Source: Nipponacmea schrenckii (Eukaryota > Mollusca > Gastropoda > Lottiidae). From it: DNA of 64,000 nt. Position 1 is the first letter of the stretch; the number at the start of each line of letters is the position of its first letter. Shown in pieces: positions 1-11,439 of this stretch. The notes under the pieces were generated by a model. It saw nothing but the letters and a program-made list of their open reading frames with translations, searched no databases and had not been told where the DNA came from. The stretch covers positions 9,544,826-9,608,825 of the forward strand of contig JAUJPP010000005.1 of assembly GCA_030562195.1 (NCBI GenBank). Reading direction: 5' to 3'. The translations under genes and the position numbers were made by a program.

Positions 1-60
1 TAACGCCTCAATAAGTTGCAGAAATCAAACTCTGATAGCCCATCAAATCTTTCTTCTTAT

Positions 61-149
61 TGAAATGAAATGAAATGGAGTTTTACATCCTATTGTTCTC
101 CATGGGGGCTAATGAGGGTGAGCTAATGAGGGTGAGCTAATGACGATGG
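61..149 (-). repeat. SINE tail fragment plus 14-bp repeat
   Basis: The stretch opens with TGAAATGAAATGGAGTTTTA, the reverse complement of the 3' tail of the SINE that is complete at 28417-28786, followed by a degraded piece of its 3' body. From 108 a 14-bp unit (GCTAATGAGGGTGA) is repeated three times with decay. The unit comes from the SINE segment that reads GGCTAATGAAGA in other copies. Confidence 0.55.
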
Positions 150-489
150 GCCACCAGAAAGGCTGTAAGCAATTACTACCCTATCTGAATAGCCAAAGCA
201 GAACCAAGCTTACAAAAGGGATGTCTCACGCCTTAACTGGAAGTGATAAAAAGAATTAGTAACAGGATATTTTTAGGAAGGTGTTCTGATGTAGAAACAC
301 CACTGTCCAGCTGCTGGTTTGATTACATCGGAAAAGAGACTGTGGACACATGAAATTCCAGCTGTCCTTTCAAAGAGTTTCTTTTGGAACAGGATGTGAC
401 AGACACAAATTTTAACCATAATTTTCAGTCCAGACAGTCTTTGCTGATGGCAAAATGACATGAAATCAAATATGTAAATTTATAAAGGC

Positions 490-780
490 TATTTTTCAGT
501 CCACCTGTGCTGATGATGAGTTGGTATTAGAAACAGCTTTTGGTAGACATTTTTAAAAAATTTAATTGTCATTTCCGGGTCAATATGCCAAAAGATATAA
601 AACTTCAACGTAAACAGACATCCATTTTACGAACTTATTAAAATTTCAGGACCAAATTTTCAGTCCACCTGTCCAGCTGATGAGTTAGTATATCAAATGG
701 CATTTGGTAGACTGTTTTTTTTTTCAAATTTAATCATTTTTCCTGTGGACTTATACGTCAAAACATAATTTACATAAAAT
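490..780. repeat. Diverged direct duplication, period about 165 bp
   Basis: TTTTCAGTCCACCTGT occurs at about 492 and again at about 657. Each is followed by a related TGATGAGTT...TTTGGTAGAC segment and a T-rich stretch. A weaker relative of the first block may lie near 425. No reading frame is conserved between the copies. The flanking sequence from 150 to 490 shows nothing else recognisable. Confidence 0.5.
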
Positions 781-890
781 CAAAAATTTAAGATATACAG
801 TAATATGATTGGATAACAAAATTAAAATTTAAATCAATTTTAGCGATTGACCAATCAAATGACTGGAACACTAACAAAATTTAACACAGG
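747..890 (+). mobile_element. Short palindromic MITE-like element, copy 1
   Basis: The core runs from CAGTAATATGATTGG (798) to GATTGACCAATCAAATGACT (845-864), so its ends are imperfect inverted repeats. The flanking AAAATC-rich arms resemble those at 34104-34330 and 40505-40660. No protein is encoded, as expected of a non-autonomous element. The superfamily cannot be assigned. Confidence 0.5.
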
Positions 891-1219
891 TGTGGGTAGC
901 TAAGCAATTTTTTTTAAATTATGAAAAAGCTTTCTATGCTACCGTCTGATAACTCAAGGCAAATAAACGAGATCAACAATCAGCACGAAACTGATCAAGA
1001 ATGACCTTTCTGTACTCATTTCATTTCATGAAAATTGTGACATGTACAAAACTCGTTGAAAAATAATTTGAAATTGAAACTAGACATGTTTGTTTCGTAT
1101 TGTAAATGAATTTTCCTTATAGAAATAATAAAATTGAAATAGCCTGGTATGTCCTAGAAATGCAGGGCTACAAATTTAAGACTTACCCCCATGATAGAAA
1201 CGCCCCCATGAAATTTTTT
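891..1219. other. No gene seen
   Basis: AT-rich sequence with short homopolymer runs. A SINE-tail-like TCATTTCATTTCATG lies near 1019. Nothing else is supported. Confidence 0.4.
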
Positions 1220-1604
1220 AGGACAACTAAACATGACCTAATGACTAGTTTTTAGAGTAAAAGAAGCAAGCCCCTGGACCTATCATAGAAACGCTACTGC
1301 CCTGCTGTTTAGAGATGGAGTCAAGTTTTTTCAGGACAACTAAACATGACCTAATGACTAGTTTTTAGAGTAAAAGAAGCAAGCCCCTGGACCTATCATA
1401 GAAACGCTACTGCCCTGCTGTTTAGAGATAGAGTCAAGTTTTTCAGGACAACTAAACATGACCTAATGACTGGTTTTTAGAGTAAAAGAAGCAAGCCCCT
1501 GGACCTATCATAGAAACGCTACTGCCCTGCTGTTTAGAGATTAAGTCAAGTTTTTTCAGGACAACTAAACATGACCTAATGACTAGTTTTTAGAGTAAAA
1601 GAAA
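1220..1604. repeat. Tandem array, 113-bp unit, 3.4 copies
   Basis: AGGACAACTAAACATGACC recurs at 1220, 1333, 1445 and 1558, a period of 112-113 bp, and the copies are nearly identical. A partial, decayed unit containing GATAGAAACGC precedes the array at about 1190. No frame stays open through it. Copy similarity suggests recent amplification. Confidence 0.9.
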
Positions 1605-1795
1605 GGCGGATAGTTGTTAATAACACAGTGAACAGTTGATTAGGTGTAAACTCAGGAATAAAAAGTCAACTGAATGATTTTAGTAATAGATTAATCCATC
1701 ATGCTGACAGCTCCACTGGGTTTTATTTACTTAAAGGTTAAAAATAACATAATCAAACCAAACCAATAGATACTTAATAAACTAACAGTTTCACA

Positions 1796-2335
1796 CCATG
1801 CAGGGTGTATCAAGATGGTGGATGGTAACTTGGGGTATATCAAGATGGTGCTTCACAGAATGACTGATGTTAAGTTGGGGTATAGCAAGACAGTGGATGG
1901 TTACACTATATGGTGGATTGTAACTAAGGGTTACACTAAATGGTGGATGGTAACTAAGGGGTTATACCAAATGGTGGATGGTTACTAAGGGGTGTTACTA
2001 AGGGGTATAACAAATGGCTGTTGGTAACTGAGGGGTAAACCAAGATGGTGGATGGTAACTAAGGATATACCAAATGGTGGATGGTAACTAGGGGTATACC
2101 AGATGGCATATGGTAACTAGGTGGATGGTATCTAAGCTGTGTACCAGACGGTGGATTGTAAATTTGGGGTATACCAGATAGCAGATGGTAACTAAGGGTA
2201 TACCAATATGCTGGATGGTAACTAGGGGTATACCATGGTAGATGGTAACTAATGGGTATACCAAGATGTTAAATGGAGTATACCAAAATGCTGAATGGGG
2301 TATATCAAGAAAATATGGTAGCCATGTAGACTTTG
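1796..2335. repeat. Degenerate minisatellite, about 28-37 bp unit
   Basis: Roughly 17 imperfect units contain GGTATACCAAATGGTGGATG followed by GTAACTA. Unit length varies through insertions and deletions. The 83-codon minus-strand frame across its right end is translated satellite (repeats of LVTI and LVYP) and should not be taken as a gene. Confidence 0.85.
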
Positions 2336-2741
2336 ACATCCATACTTAACAGCTTCACTAAAAAATTGACATAGCAGACAGCTGTATTAACATGTTTTTA
2401 CAGTAGTCTAGATTATCTGTGCAGACACAAAATAAAAGGCTGCCTTACTATGTGAATTGATCTCTAGCCTACTATTGCTCTTTTTTTCATAATTGTTACA
2501 TTCTGTAATTGAACTAATTTGACATCATTAAAAGTGTCTGAAGTTTTTTTTCCACCATCGAATCTGTCTCTGTGTTTCTGAGAGGAGAATATTAGTAAAA
2601 ACATATTTGGTTCTGTCCGCTTAAATATATCAATTAACATTGATAGGTTTGTGGACTCTCTGAAATGAAAAGAAAGTTATCCAAAGAACTAAACTTTTAA
2701 AGGGTAAACCTCATTAACATAAAACACTATTATAAAAAAAT
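2336..2741. other. No gene seen
   Basis: Unique-looking AT-rich sequence between the minisatellite and the SINE fragments. No splice-bounded open segment was found by eye. Confidence 0.4.
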
Positions 2742-2954
2742 GAAATGAATGGAGTTTCACATTCTACTCTTCTGCAACTTATGGCCTAATGAAGACGGAA
2801 CCATTTTGAAAGAAATGGAATGAAATGGAGTTTCACGTCCTCCTCTTCTGCAACTTTATGGGCTAATGAAGATGTGAATGCCATGCAGTATGCAATGAGG
2901 GAAATTTTGCCAGGACAGCGGCATTAGCCTACTCTTTTTGTGATTTCAAACTGA
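2742..2954 (-). repeat. SINE 3' part, two copies in tandem
   Basis: The first fragment (about 2742-2798) carries the tail and GCAACTTATGGCCTAATGAA. The second (about 2814-2954) is longer and runs through CAATGAGGGAAATTTTGCC and TTAGCCTACTCTTTTTGTGA. Both are reverse complements of the 3' half of the element at 28417-28786. Two 3' ends side by side point to tail duplication or insertion of one copy into another. Confidence 0.8.
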
Positions 2955-3065
2955 AAACACTACTATAGAATATTCAATCCATCTTGAATGACTGACTATT
3001 TTGTGATCTGGCAACAACAGACTAAGCTGGTCTGGATCCTCATTGACCAACCGATTAAATTCGGA

Positions 3066-3297
3066 AAACAATGCCTCTTCTGGTTTAATTTTCATGGTGA
3101 TTCCAAAACCCTGGTCAGGCAAGGATTAGTTGATTGTCTTAAACAGTTGTCGTGGATTGTAAATCTGGTAATATTCCCAAAACCAGTCTAAGTATAGATT
3201 GCTCAACAGTAAACAATGCCTCTAAAGCCGGTTTAAAAACCATTGCGATTCAACCTCCCTAATCAGGCACCAATTGGCCAGACGTCTTAGACAGTTG
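3066..3297. repeat. Old diverged duplication, about 150 bp apart
   Basis: AAACAATGCCTCT occurs at about 3066 and 3212. Each is followed by a GGTTTAA stretch, a TCAGGCA block (3114 and 3264) and a CTTA(A/G)ACAGTTG block (3138 and 3287). The similarity is patchy, so the duplication is old. A comparable TCAGGCACTGATTGGTC lies near 63808. Confidence 0.4.
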
Positions 3298-3628
3298 ATC
3301 ATACCCTGTCTTTTTTTCTATTTCCACTCAGACGTCGCTTGGAGACAACTGTTTAGAATTTGGTGAAAGCAAACAATAATTAGGTATCATTTAAAATGTT
3401 TTGTCAGCCAAGTCGTGACTGTTACGGAATTAACGACAGAAATAGCTTTAATATCCACATTAATTAAAGTTATAGACAAAGTTTTAAAGAGCGGCCATCT
3501 TGTCATCATTCTATTGACGATGTATGAGGGAGTATAAACTAATAGAAGATTTGTTATATTTCTTGTCGCCACAACTGGATCGGTACTGGTGCCTATATTT
3601 TTTGTCCCGTTTCTCTCCCTTCCTCAAG

Positions 3629-3714
3629 AAATTTTCAAATACAAGAAGCCTGGAGAACATATTCCTGACGATTCTGAGGCACCAACATCCCAATCAAAAT
3701 GTTTTTTTTTGTAA
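3629..3714 (+). CDS. Candidate 3'-terminal exon ending in a CaaX-like box
   Basis: A long pyrimidine tract (about 3596-3625) ends in CAAG, giving a usable 3' splice site. After it, starting with two bases of a split codon, the frame reads about 27 residues: IFKYKKPGEHIPDD, then SEAPTSQSKCFFL, then TAA at 3712-3714. The segment is hydrophilic and charged, unlike random AT-rich translation. The last four residues, CFFL, fit a prenylation (CaaX) motif; a leucine in the last position usually directs geranylgeranylation of membrane-anchored signalling proteins. The FFL codons lie in a run of nine T, so a one-base error would destroy the motif. No upstream exon was identified and the protein family is not recognised. 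An AATAAA occurs at 4278-4283, which is a possible but unproven polyadenylation signal. Confidence 0.4.
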
Positions 3715-4876
3715 TTAATCAATCTCTGCTAAATGAAGAAGGATAACTGGTTGAGCTAAATTTTCACTAGACAGGTCCCAGCCCCAGTGGTCCCCACCCT
3801 ACCGCACGGCTGAATATAAAGATTAGAATTCTATCAGCAATATGACAAGCCTAGAGTTATTTGCTAGTGTGTTGATACTTGATGCTAGCAGACATTCTTA
3901 TGTAACTAAACATCATCCAAATAGAAAAGAAAATGAAAGTAGAAGTTAGGTTCGTGACAGAATACAGAAGAGTAAAAAAATCATCGCATAGAAAATGTCT
4001 TGAAGATCAAAATTGTAGTCAGTCATTTGGGAACTCCAATTAGACATGACTGGTAAATACAGTTAAATCAACAGCCCTGTTGTATCTCTAAATCAAGTCC
4101 AAAACACATCAAAAAATTAAACGTGACAGTAAGTGGAGTATGTCCGTAAAGTATCCTAGCAACAGACCGCTGCCAATTCTTTTGATCCTTTAGTGAACGT
4201 GTCTCCCCTCAAGAAAAATTTGACTGACTTCTGTCTCGCTTAGATTCTCAAAACTGATTAACAAATCCGATCACCAAAATAAATCTTTATTAACAAACCT
4301 TAACAGAATTATCTCCCCTTAATAAAAGATATAGCTCCCCCTAGAAATATTCTTAACGACATTTGATTGACATGATCAGACGAGTAATGAAAAATCGTGA
4401 AATAACTTTGTTATATTTGACATATAATCAAAGATAGATTTCGCTACGACTAATTTTTTCCTAAATTATTTTCGGTTTCATCCGACAAGTTTTTTTTTTT
4501 ATATCATCTTATCATACAAGATGAAAAACGGTTTTGATGGGAAATGTTCGTGACTTGTTTTTGTTCGTGACTTTTTTTTTTAATGGTTTAACGGTTTCAA
4601 ATTAGAAAAGAAAAGACTTTTGTTTCAAAGAAATTTTTTTTAAACGATGCAATTTAATGCTTACAATCTTATAGATTGTAAAAGAGGTTTTCTTATCTTG
4701 GATCAAGTACCATGTTTGTCTGCGATTAATGACTTCATTAATTACAAAGCGTTATAATCAGAAACAAAACTTGTTATTGGTAATATATTTATCCATATAG
4801 TACATGTGCACTCATAATGGTGGCCGACAGGAAGCAACGCTACAACATATCACAGTCTGCATGTCTAACATGCAAG
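3715..4876. other. No gene seen; solitary unit of the 48-bp family
   Basis: Mostly unique AT-rich sequence with poly-T runs near 4491 and 4570. At 4031-4080 there is a single unit containing TAGACATGACTGGTAAATAC, the monomer that is amplified about 12-fold at 40672-41250. AATAAA occurs at 4278 and 4321. Confidence 0.6.
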
Positions 4877-5152
4877 TACACAAACTTAATATTCATGAGG
4901 TACACATACTTAATATTCATGAGGTACATAAAGTTAATATTCATGAGGTACACATATTTAATATTCATGAGGTACACACACTTAATATGCATGACACATA
5001 CTTAATATTCATGAGGTACATAAAGTTAATATTCATGAGGTACACAAATTTAATATTCATGAGGTACACAAACTTAATATTCATGAGGTACACATACTTA
5101 ATATTCATGAGGTACACAAACTTAATATGCATGACACATACTTAATATTCAT
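4877..5152. repeat. Tandem array, 24-bp unit, about 11 copies
   Basis: The unit is TTAATATTCATGAGGTACAC plus four variable bases. A shorter variant with ATGCATGACACATAC appears twice, at about 4988 and 5127, giving a hint of a longer-period pattern. The plus-strand frames of 113 and 62 codons over this stretch are satellite translation, since the unit length is a multiple of three. Confidence 0.95.
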
Positions 5153-5214
5153 ATTATTACATCATTTACTCATAACACAAAGGGCCATTAATTGCAAAAG
5201 GACATAATGTGCTA

Positions 5215-5310
5215 TGCGTAAATCATGCAAATTGATACCAACAGTGTTCCTGATACACATACATTTTATAAAACCCCTTTACAATCTCTTTAAAGCCATT
5301 TTAATACCTT
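5215..5310 (+). repeat. Solitary relative of the 117-bp repeat
   Basis: The order CCTGATACACATAC, then AAAACC, then TTTACAATCTCTTTAA matches the monomer amplified at 11440-12256. The copy is diverged and single. The rest of 5153-5760 is unremarkable AT-rich sequence. Confidence 0.55.
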
Positions 5311-5758
5311 TTGCACTAAGTTGGTTTAAAACAGCCCTACTAAAATGAAGCACAATCGATTGTAACAGAAACTTAGAAAAAAATTTTCTAAAAACTTCTC
5401 GGAATTCCAAACTTAGAATATATTACACATTATTAGAAATAATTGTTATTGTATTATGTATAAATTGGAAAAAAAAAACTTATTGAGAATAAGTAGTATT
5501 ATTTTCCCAAAAAATTGTTTTCAAATCAATTTTAGTTGTTTTTGTCCATTAGATACGAAATATAATTTAAAAGGCTTCTTCCCTCTCGGATAATTTTCTG
5601 TAATCTTTGTTTTTATTCTGCGTTCTTATCACTCAAAAAATTAATACAAAACCTACAAAACTCATATTTATTAATAGCTTTAAGCATGATTCCCTCTGTT
5701 ACTCCAAGAAATACTGCAAGTTCCTGGTAATAAATTATTTGTCCAGCAGCTAGGGTAA

Positions 5759-6510
5759 ATTCATACATTTATTCTTTATTCTGTACTTTAATTCCTTTTT
5801 CATTCAATACTTTATTTCCATTGCTGTTATTTTATTACCAAAACTAATGCATTCATATTCATTTATTCACTATTTCATTCATTTGTTCCTTCATTCATTA
5901 AATTATTCATTCATTTGTTTATTCATTCATTTGTTCCTTCATTCATTAAATTCATTCATTTGTTTGTTCATTTATTCACTAATTCATTCATTCATTTATT
6001 CATTCGTTCATTCATTCATTCACTAATTCATTCACTAATTCATTCATTAAATTCATCCATTCATTCACTAATTCATTCATTTATTCACTAATTCATTTAT
6101 TCACTAATTCATTCATTAAATTCATTCATTTATTCACTAATTATTCATTTATTCACTAATTCATTCATTCAATAATTCATTCATTAAATTCATTCATTTA
6201 TTCACTAATTATTCATTCATTCACTAATTCATTCATTAAATTCATTCATTTATTCACTAATTATTCATTCATTCACTAATTCATTCATTCACTAATTCAT
6301 ACATTCACTAATTCATTCATTCATTAAATTCATTCATTCATTTAATTATTCATTTATTTATTCATTCATTAATAACTTCACTCATTCAGTCACTCACTGA
6401 CTCATGTATTTAAACTATATTCATTTGTTCATTCATACACTAATTCAATCTTTCATTCATTCTATTAGTCTTTCATTCATTCTATTAGTCTTTCATTCAT
6501 TCGATTAGTA
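5759..6510. repeat. ATTC microsatellite, long and degenerate
   Basis: About 750 bp of (ATTC)n broken by TAAAT, ACTAATTC and TTATTC variants. Local higher-order blocks recur around 6110-6300 (TTCATTCATTTATTCACTAA). It ends in three copies of a TCATTCTATTAGTCTT motif near 6450-6500. Confidence 0.95.
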
Positions 6511-6699
6511 AATACTTTCAACCTGATGTCAATATGACAATCGAAGATTGTGGTTAATTACAATAAAGAACTATTTCCTCTTAAAGCTTCCATTAATTTC
6601 TTATGATAGAAGATTGAAAGTTTTACTAATAGAATAAATGAAAGAATGAATGAATGTATGAGTGAATAAATGGTGGCATCTGAAAGTTAAATTTAGCCA

Positions 6700-7141
6700 T
6701 TCAGTTTTTATTCAATCTATCCATTCAAGTTTATTTCATCTATCCATTCATTCAATCATTCAGTTATTTATTCTATTCAATTCAATCATTCAGTTATTAA
6801 TCTATTCAATTCAATCATTCAGTTATTAATCTATTCAATTCAATCATTCAGTTATTTAATCTATTCAATTCAATCATTCAGTTATTTAATCTATTCAATT
6901 CAATCATTCAGTTATTCAATCTATTCAATTCAATCATTCAGTTATTCAATCTATTCAATTCAATCATTCAGTTATTTAATCTATTCAATTCAATCATTCA
7001 GTTATTTAATCTATTCAATTCAATCATTCAGTTATTTAATCTATTCAATTCAATCATTCAGTTATTTAATCTATTCAATTCAATCATTCAGTTATTTAAT
7101 CTATTCAATTCAATCATTCAGTTATTCAATCTATCCATTCT
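6700..7141. repeat. Tandem array, exact 30-bp unit, about 13 copies
   Basis: The unit contains CAATCATTCAGTTATTTAAT followed by CTATTCAATT. From 6780 to 7130 the period is almost perfectly 30 bp, with only T/C variation at one position. It appears to have arisen from the ATTC-rich sequence on both sides. Confidence 0.95.
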
Positions 7142-7280
7142 CATTTATTAATTGATTGTATCTATTCATTCAAACCACTTTTCATTCATTCTTTAATCGA
7201 ATAATCTATTCAAGCTACTATTAATTCATTTATTCATTTGCTCATTTGTTCATTTGTTCATTCAATCAATCAATCATATC
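7142..7280. repeat. Degenerate ATTC-type microsatellite
   Basis: Broken TCATT and CAAT repeats continue the low-complexity block to about 7280. The next 280 bases hold no recognisable feature. Confidence 0.7.
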
Positions 7281-7561
7281 CAGTCAACTGTTGTGGGTCA
7301 GTGACATTAATTTCCAGAAAGTTCTGCTTCCTGGTATTTATGGAATTTATTGATCAGGAAATATCCTTGCTGCTGCTTCCTCATTGACTTGCCTGGACAG
7401 CTTTATTAATTACTGCAGTACAGTTACCACTATTATGCTCCATTATCATTCCATACTCCGTCAAATAGGTCAACCCATGGTGAATGTCAAGTTCAGAAAT
7501 CTCGAATTAATTTGAACAAAGAAATTTGGTTACAAAATATTTGATATATTATGTTATATAT

Positions 7562-7648
7562 ATAATGTGTTCATTTGTTTGTGTGTTCATTTGTTTGTGT
7601 GTTCATTTGTTTGTGTGTTCATTTGTTTGTGTGTTCATTCGTTCATTT
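7562..7648. repeat. Tandem array, 16-bp unit, about 5 copies
   Basis: GTGTTCATTTGTTTGT is repeated with little change and then decays into TTCATTCGTTCATT. Confidence 0.95.
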
Positions 7649-7689
7649 CCTTATTAATTTTTTCTTTTCATTCCTTCCTCTACTCATCC

Positions 7690-8850
7690 AATCAATCTTA
7701 ACTAAAGTTTCTGTTTGTTATTCATGACAGTGTCATAAGAGAATAGATTGGTACTAATTAGATGTATCTTAATGATTCGTTAACATTATCTACACGTCAA
7801 TGCTAGTTTACATGTCAGTGGTCAGTAATGGTCAGTGACAGTGCATGTCAGTATGTGTCGTGTCAGTCATACTAATTGGCTGTAAGTGAATGCTGGTTTA
7901 ATGTCTTGTATTCTATCAAGATAGAGAGGCTTCTCTTATACTGTTGTATACTTAGCAACTTTTAGTCAATCTTTTCTATGAAAGTTTGCCTTTGTCCACC
8001 CAGCTGTAAATGAGTAGGATTGTCCCTCTCTCTGCATGTAATTGATCCTTCAACAGTCAGACATCAGGAAGGATAAAAACCTATGCTATTTTCCTGATTG
8101 CAAACTGTATGGCGTTATTAGTTATTGGTCCTGTCTAACATTCAGTCCATAGATACAAACATAGACTCTTTATTTTACATGGGTTAGAATTAGGCCCAAT
8201 GCACAAGGACATGGTCCTGTCTAACATTCAGTCCATAGATACAAACATAGACTCTTTATTTTACATGGGTCAGAATAAGGTCTAATACACAAGAACATGG
8301 TCCTGTCTAACATTCAGTCCATAGAGACAAACATAGACTCTTTGTTTTACATGGGTCAAATTAGTCTTAAAAATACATGTCCTTCTAAATCAGTCCAAGA
8401 ACTAACTAAGATCTTGTATTGTTAATTCATGAAAGTGGTCATAACAGAATAGTCGGTCTGAATTAGGATCTTAAGAATTGTAACAAAATCAAAACGTCAT
8501 ATGCTAGTTTACAGGGTCAGTTAGGTCAATCAATGGTCTATTGACAAGTCCATGTAAAAACAGTTTTATTTTACTGCAGTCATACGTAATTAGGCATGCT
8601 AAAGGAATGCTGGTTTACATTGTCATTAAAACATATCTATCAAGGTAGAAGTTGTCAAAATACATGTTGTATTACATAGAGCAAACTAACGTCTTAAATG
8701 TTTTCCAATACCTGAAAGTTTCAAATCGTTTGGAAAAATACCTTTATCCATGGTAAATAGTAATTGAATGTCCTGCTACATTGCCATGTCAAACTGAATC
8801 CTGGTCAAAAGTCTGAACTGAACAATCAAAGGCTAAGGATAAAAACCTAA
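7690..8850. repeat. Two diverged copies of a segment of about 420 bp around the 86-bp array
   Basis: The segment at 7690-8110 and that at about 8390-8850 share blocks in the same order: a TTATTCATGACAGTG-like block, GTCAATGCTAGTTTACA against GTCATATGCTAGTTTACA, a CTATCAAG(A/G)TAGA block, and AAGGATAAAAACCTA near the right ends. The 86-bp array lies between them. The simplest reading is an old tandem duplication with later expansion of a short unit at the junction. Confidence 0.55.
8127..8372 (+). repeat. 86-bp repeat, locus 1, three copies
   Basis: GGTCCTGTCTAACATTCAGT starts units at 8127, 8213 and 8299 (period 86). Each unit holds ACATAGACTCTTT(A/G)TTTTAC. The same unit is arrayed at 36747-37090 and 61690-62105, always in this orientation. 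On the minus strand most units contain AATAAA. Confidence 0.9.
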
Positions 8851-9170
8851 CTATTTCTCACTTCTGTCAAGACTAGTACTGTGCTTTAAATTGGTTTATG
8901 TTCCGATCAATAACAATTCATGTCTAGATCAATGTAAGGTAAAAATTTTAATTTTACATGTTTGTGAAATCATCCAAGACATTCTGTATAAAATTCATCC
9001 TGACAATGCAATACATTTTGCAAAGGGAAATAGTCAAAAAACAAACTATATTTCAATATACAATTTGTCTAAAAGCGATCAAGTACACAACCTTAAATGG
9101 GCGGAAATGTAAGGTAGAAAAGTTTTAATTAAATTTCATTTTGGACAATGATCCTTACAGGCCTCTGTTA
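8851..9170. other. No gene seen
   Basis: The 73-codon plus-strand frame at 8891-9112 has neither splice context nor a protein-like composition. It was left out as chance. Confidence 0.4.
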
Positions 9171-9400
9171 TTAAATTTCCTCCCCTCAAACAAATGGTTC
9201 TTATTCTTGTTCTTTCTCGTCTGGTGAAGGTTTGTAGAAATAAGTCTGGCCCACTTTCAAAAATTCATATTTCTTGCAGTACCTGATTCTATGGCGCTAA
9301 TTCGTCCCCCTCCCCCCTCAAGTATTGATTTTAAGAAATCTCCTCCCCTCACACCAAAGGCTGTAACTCTTGTTCCTTTCTCGTCTGGTTCAGATCTCTT
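9170..9400. repeat. Diverged direct duplication, period about 165 bp
   Basis: TCCTCCCCTCA, an ACA(A/C)CAAAGG-like block and TTTCTCGTCTGGT occur in the same order at about 9178-9222 and 9341-9391. The rest of the stretch to 9897 is unremarkable AT-rich sequence. Confidence 0.5.
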
Positions 9401-9897
9401 TTCGATAATTTAATCCTTCATTTAAGCTGCTAATGAATCCTATCAAACACCAAATTAAAGATATATTTCGTTAATTATTTCCCCAAATTAATCCCTAATT
9501 AGCCCAGGGCAATATCTACAGTACTAATTATCTGTGGAACGCGAGAAGAAGTATAAACAAACTATCGGCAATTAGATTAAAAATCTTAGTTTGATGGATC
9601 GGTACACAATCAGTATCAGAGGCAGTGTTATATAGTACAAATATCCCCAAAATAAATCCCTCACCACACACAGCTGTCGCTCAAGATTTTCAACAAACCA
9701 CCACAAAGTGGACAATTAGCTCAAATCCACAGAAGTCAAATTTTGTGATTAATTTTAGTGTTTGTAATTTCTGCTCGGTGTCTATTATAAATTGTACATC
9801 ATTTGTTACACTACTCAATCTATCTAAAAGATTTAACCTCAAATTACTAATATTCCCACAACTTTGATTTTTAAGCCTAACTTTTGAAAATATTTTG

Positions 9898-10197
9898 TAC
9901 TACTCTTCTGCACCTTATAGGCTAATGAAGAAGGACAATGCCATGCAGTGTGCAATGAGGGAAATTTTGCTAAGACAATGCTGAGGGATCTTTAAGGTGC
10001 ACAGACTGCAGTACAAAGGGCCTCCAATTATTGGCCAATCTAAACGACTAGATACTTTTTTCCGCGTCAATCCCAAGGAACTGCATCACTGGCAAGGGAA
10101 GCAGGGCTGAAAAATTTGAAAGTTCATCTCTGGACCTTTTCCAGGACCATCAGATTAACAAGCAAGCATCTAACTCACTGAGCCACAAGAGGTTCCC
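9898..10197 (-). mobile_element. Nearly full-length tRNA-derived SINE
   Basis: Read on the minus strand, this copy starts with the tRNA-like head near 10197, where CTCACTGAGCCACAAGAGGT is the reverse complement of the A-box region. It continues through the central domain (CCAATCTAAACGACTAGAT, reversed) and ends in the 3' body at about 9900. The B box is degraded. The insertion is old compared with the copy at 28417-28786. Confidence 0.8.
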
Positions 10198-10198
10198 C

Positions 10199-10262
10199 GC
10201 AGTCTCAAGTGAAGTCAAGTGAAGTGTGAAGTCAAGTGAAGTATGAAGTCAAGTGAAGGTAG
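10199..10262. repeat. Minisatellite, about 18-bp unit, 3-4 copies
   Basis: GAAGTCAAGTGAAGTGT and close variants are repeated next to the head end of the SINE. Confidence 0.85.
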
Positions 10263-10441
10263 AGTTCAGCAGCTTAGCCATTCAAGTTACAACCAAGTTA
10301 GTCATAGTTATTAAAGGGACTTGCTTACAGGTCCAGACACTGCCAGAGACTAATGAAGCTCAGATCTTATATTCAACCAAATCTGCCAAAATTTACCACA
10401 CTAATAGTAATTTCATCAATCATTCAGTGATTTTGGCATGA

Positions 10442-11439
10442 TTATTCCAAAAACCACAAACAGTGAATAAAGTGCATAATCATTAAATTTTTAAACAAAT
10501 CAGCCAAAAAATATAGCTCTTTGGTAATTCTCCACTCATCAAGGCTGAATTTTGGCATAATTAGTCAATAATTCTGAATAAAAATACTAGTAATTGGTTG
10601 GTAAAAATGCCTTACAGGTGGAACGTAGTCGCATTAATTAACTGGTACTATGTAAATCCCCTACGCCTTCGTTCAATGCTTTTTATACATTCTTTGGAAA
10701 TGGCAAATAGTGCCTGCGAGCAAAAAATTCCAAGTCTAAGAAGGTCACAGACTGTGTTTAGACGTTAAAAAATGGCACGGCAGCGATTTTCAGGTCGAGA
10801 TAAATACCAGAAGTTGAATGGTGACTATTTTAAGTGTGATCTGTTATTCTACTACCAGGAATCCATTTCTGGCATTTTTTTTAAAATGGCATTCAACAGT
10901 AGGCAGTAAGCAAAAGGTTATTGCAAAACACTAGGCTGAAAAAAACATCCTGGTGACATGTAAATCAACGGAAAACAACAGAAGTGACGTCCAAATTTGG
11001 CGCAGATAGTTTAAATGTTTTAGCCAATCATTTTCAAGTATCATTTTTCACGTTTTAACTATTTTGCTTTATTAAACAAACAAAACGGATCATCATGTTA
11101 GAAAAAAAAGTTTAGTCGCAATAGTTCAGTTAAATTCAACAATCATTTTCTAGAAAAATTATAAAAAAAAATTAGGCTTAAATGCTGTTTTTAATGATTT
11201 TGAAAAAAAATATTATGATATTTTGAAAATAAAAATATTTTGATATTATTAATAACCAAGATGTGATTGAAATGGAGTAGTATTTGTCATATCAAGTTCA
11301 AATAACTTCAACTTTATGTATTTTCAATAAACCATAAATATGGAAGAAAATTGCTGGTACAATTGTCTTCTCAACATAACATTACAAATTTAGAATACCT
11401 TTTTGATCATTTTAATAATACAATAAAGTAGCCTTTTAT
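10442..11439. other. No gene supported; one 45-codon frame
   Basis: A plus-strand frame with its own ATG (10772-10909) starts MARQRFSGRDKYQKLNGDYF. It reads somewhat like protein, but there is no splice or homology support. The rest is AT-rich with poly-A and poly-T runs around 11100-11250. Confidence 0.35.

Noticed and set aside
3629..3714. G-protein gamma subunit or small GTPase tail
   Set aside because: Only the CaaX-like ending is shared; the preceding residues do not match the families I know.
10253..10441. Exon after the acceptor-like TTGCTTACAG at 10329 (VQTLPETNEAQILYSTKSAK)
   Set aside because: The surroundings are a SINE and a minisatellite, there is no donor, and the open stretch is short; it could be repeat-derived.
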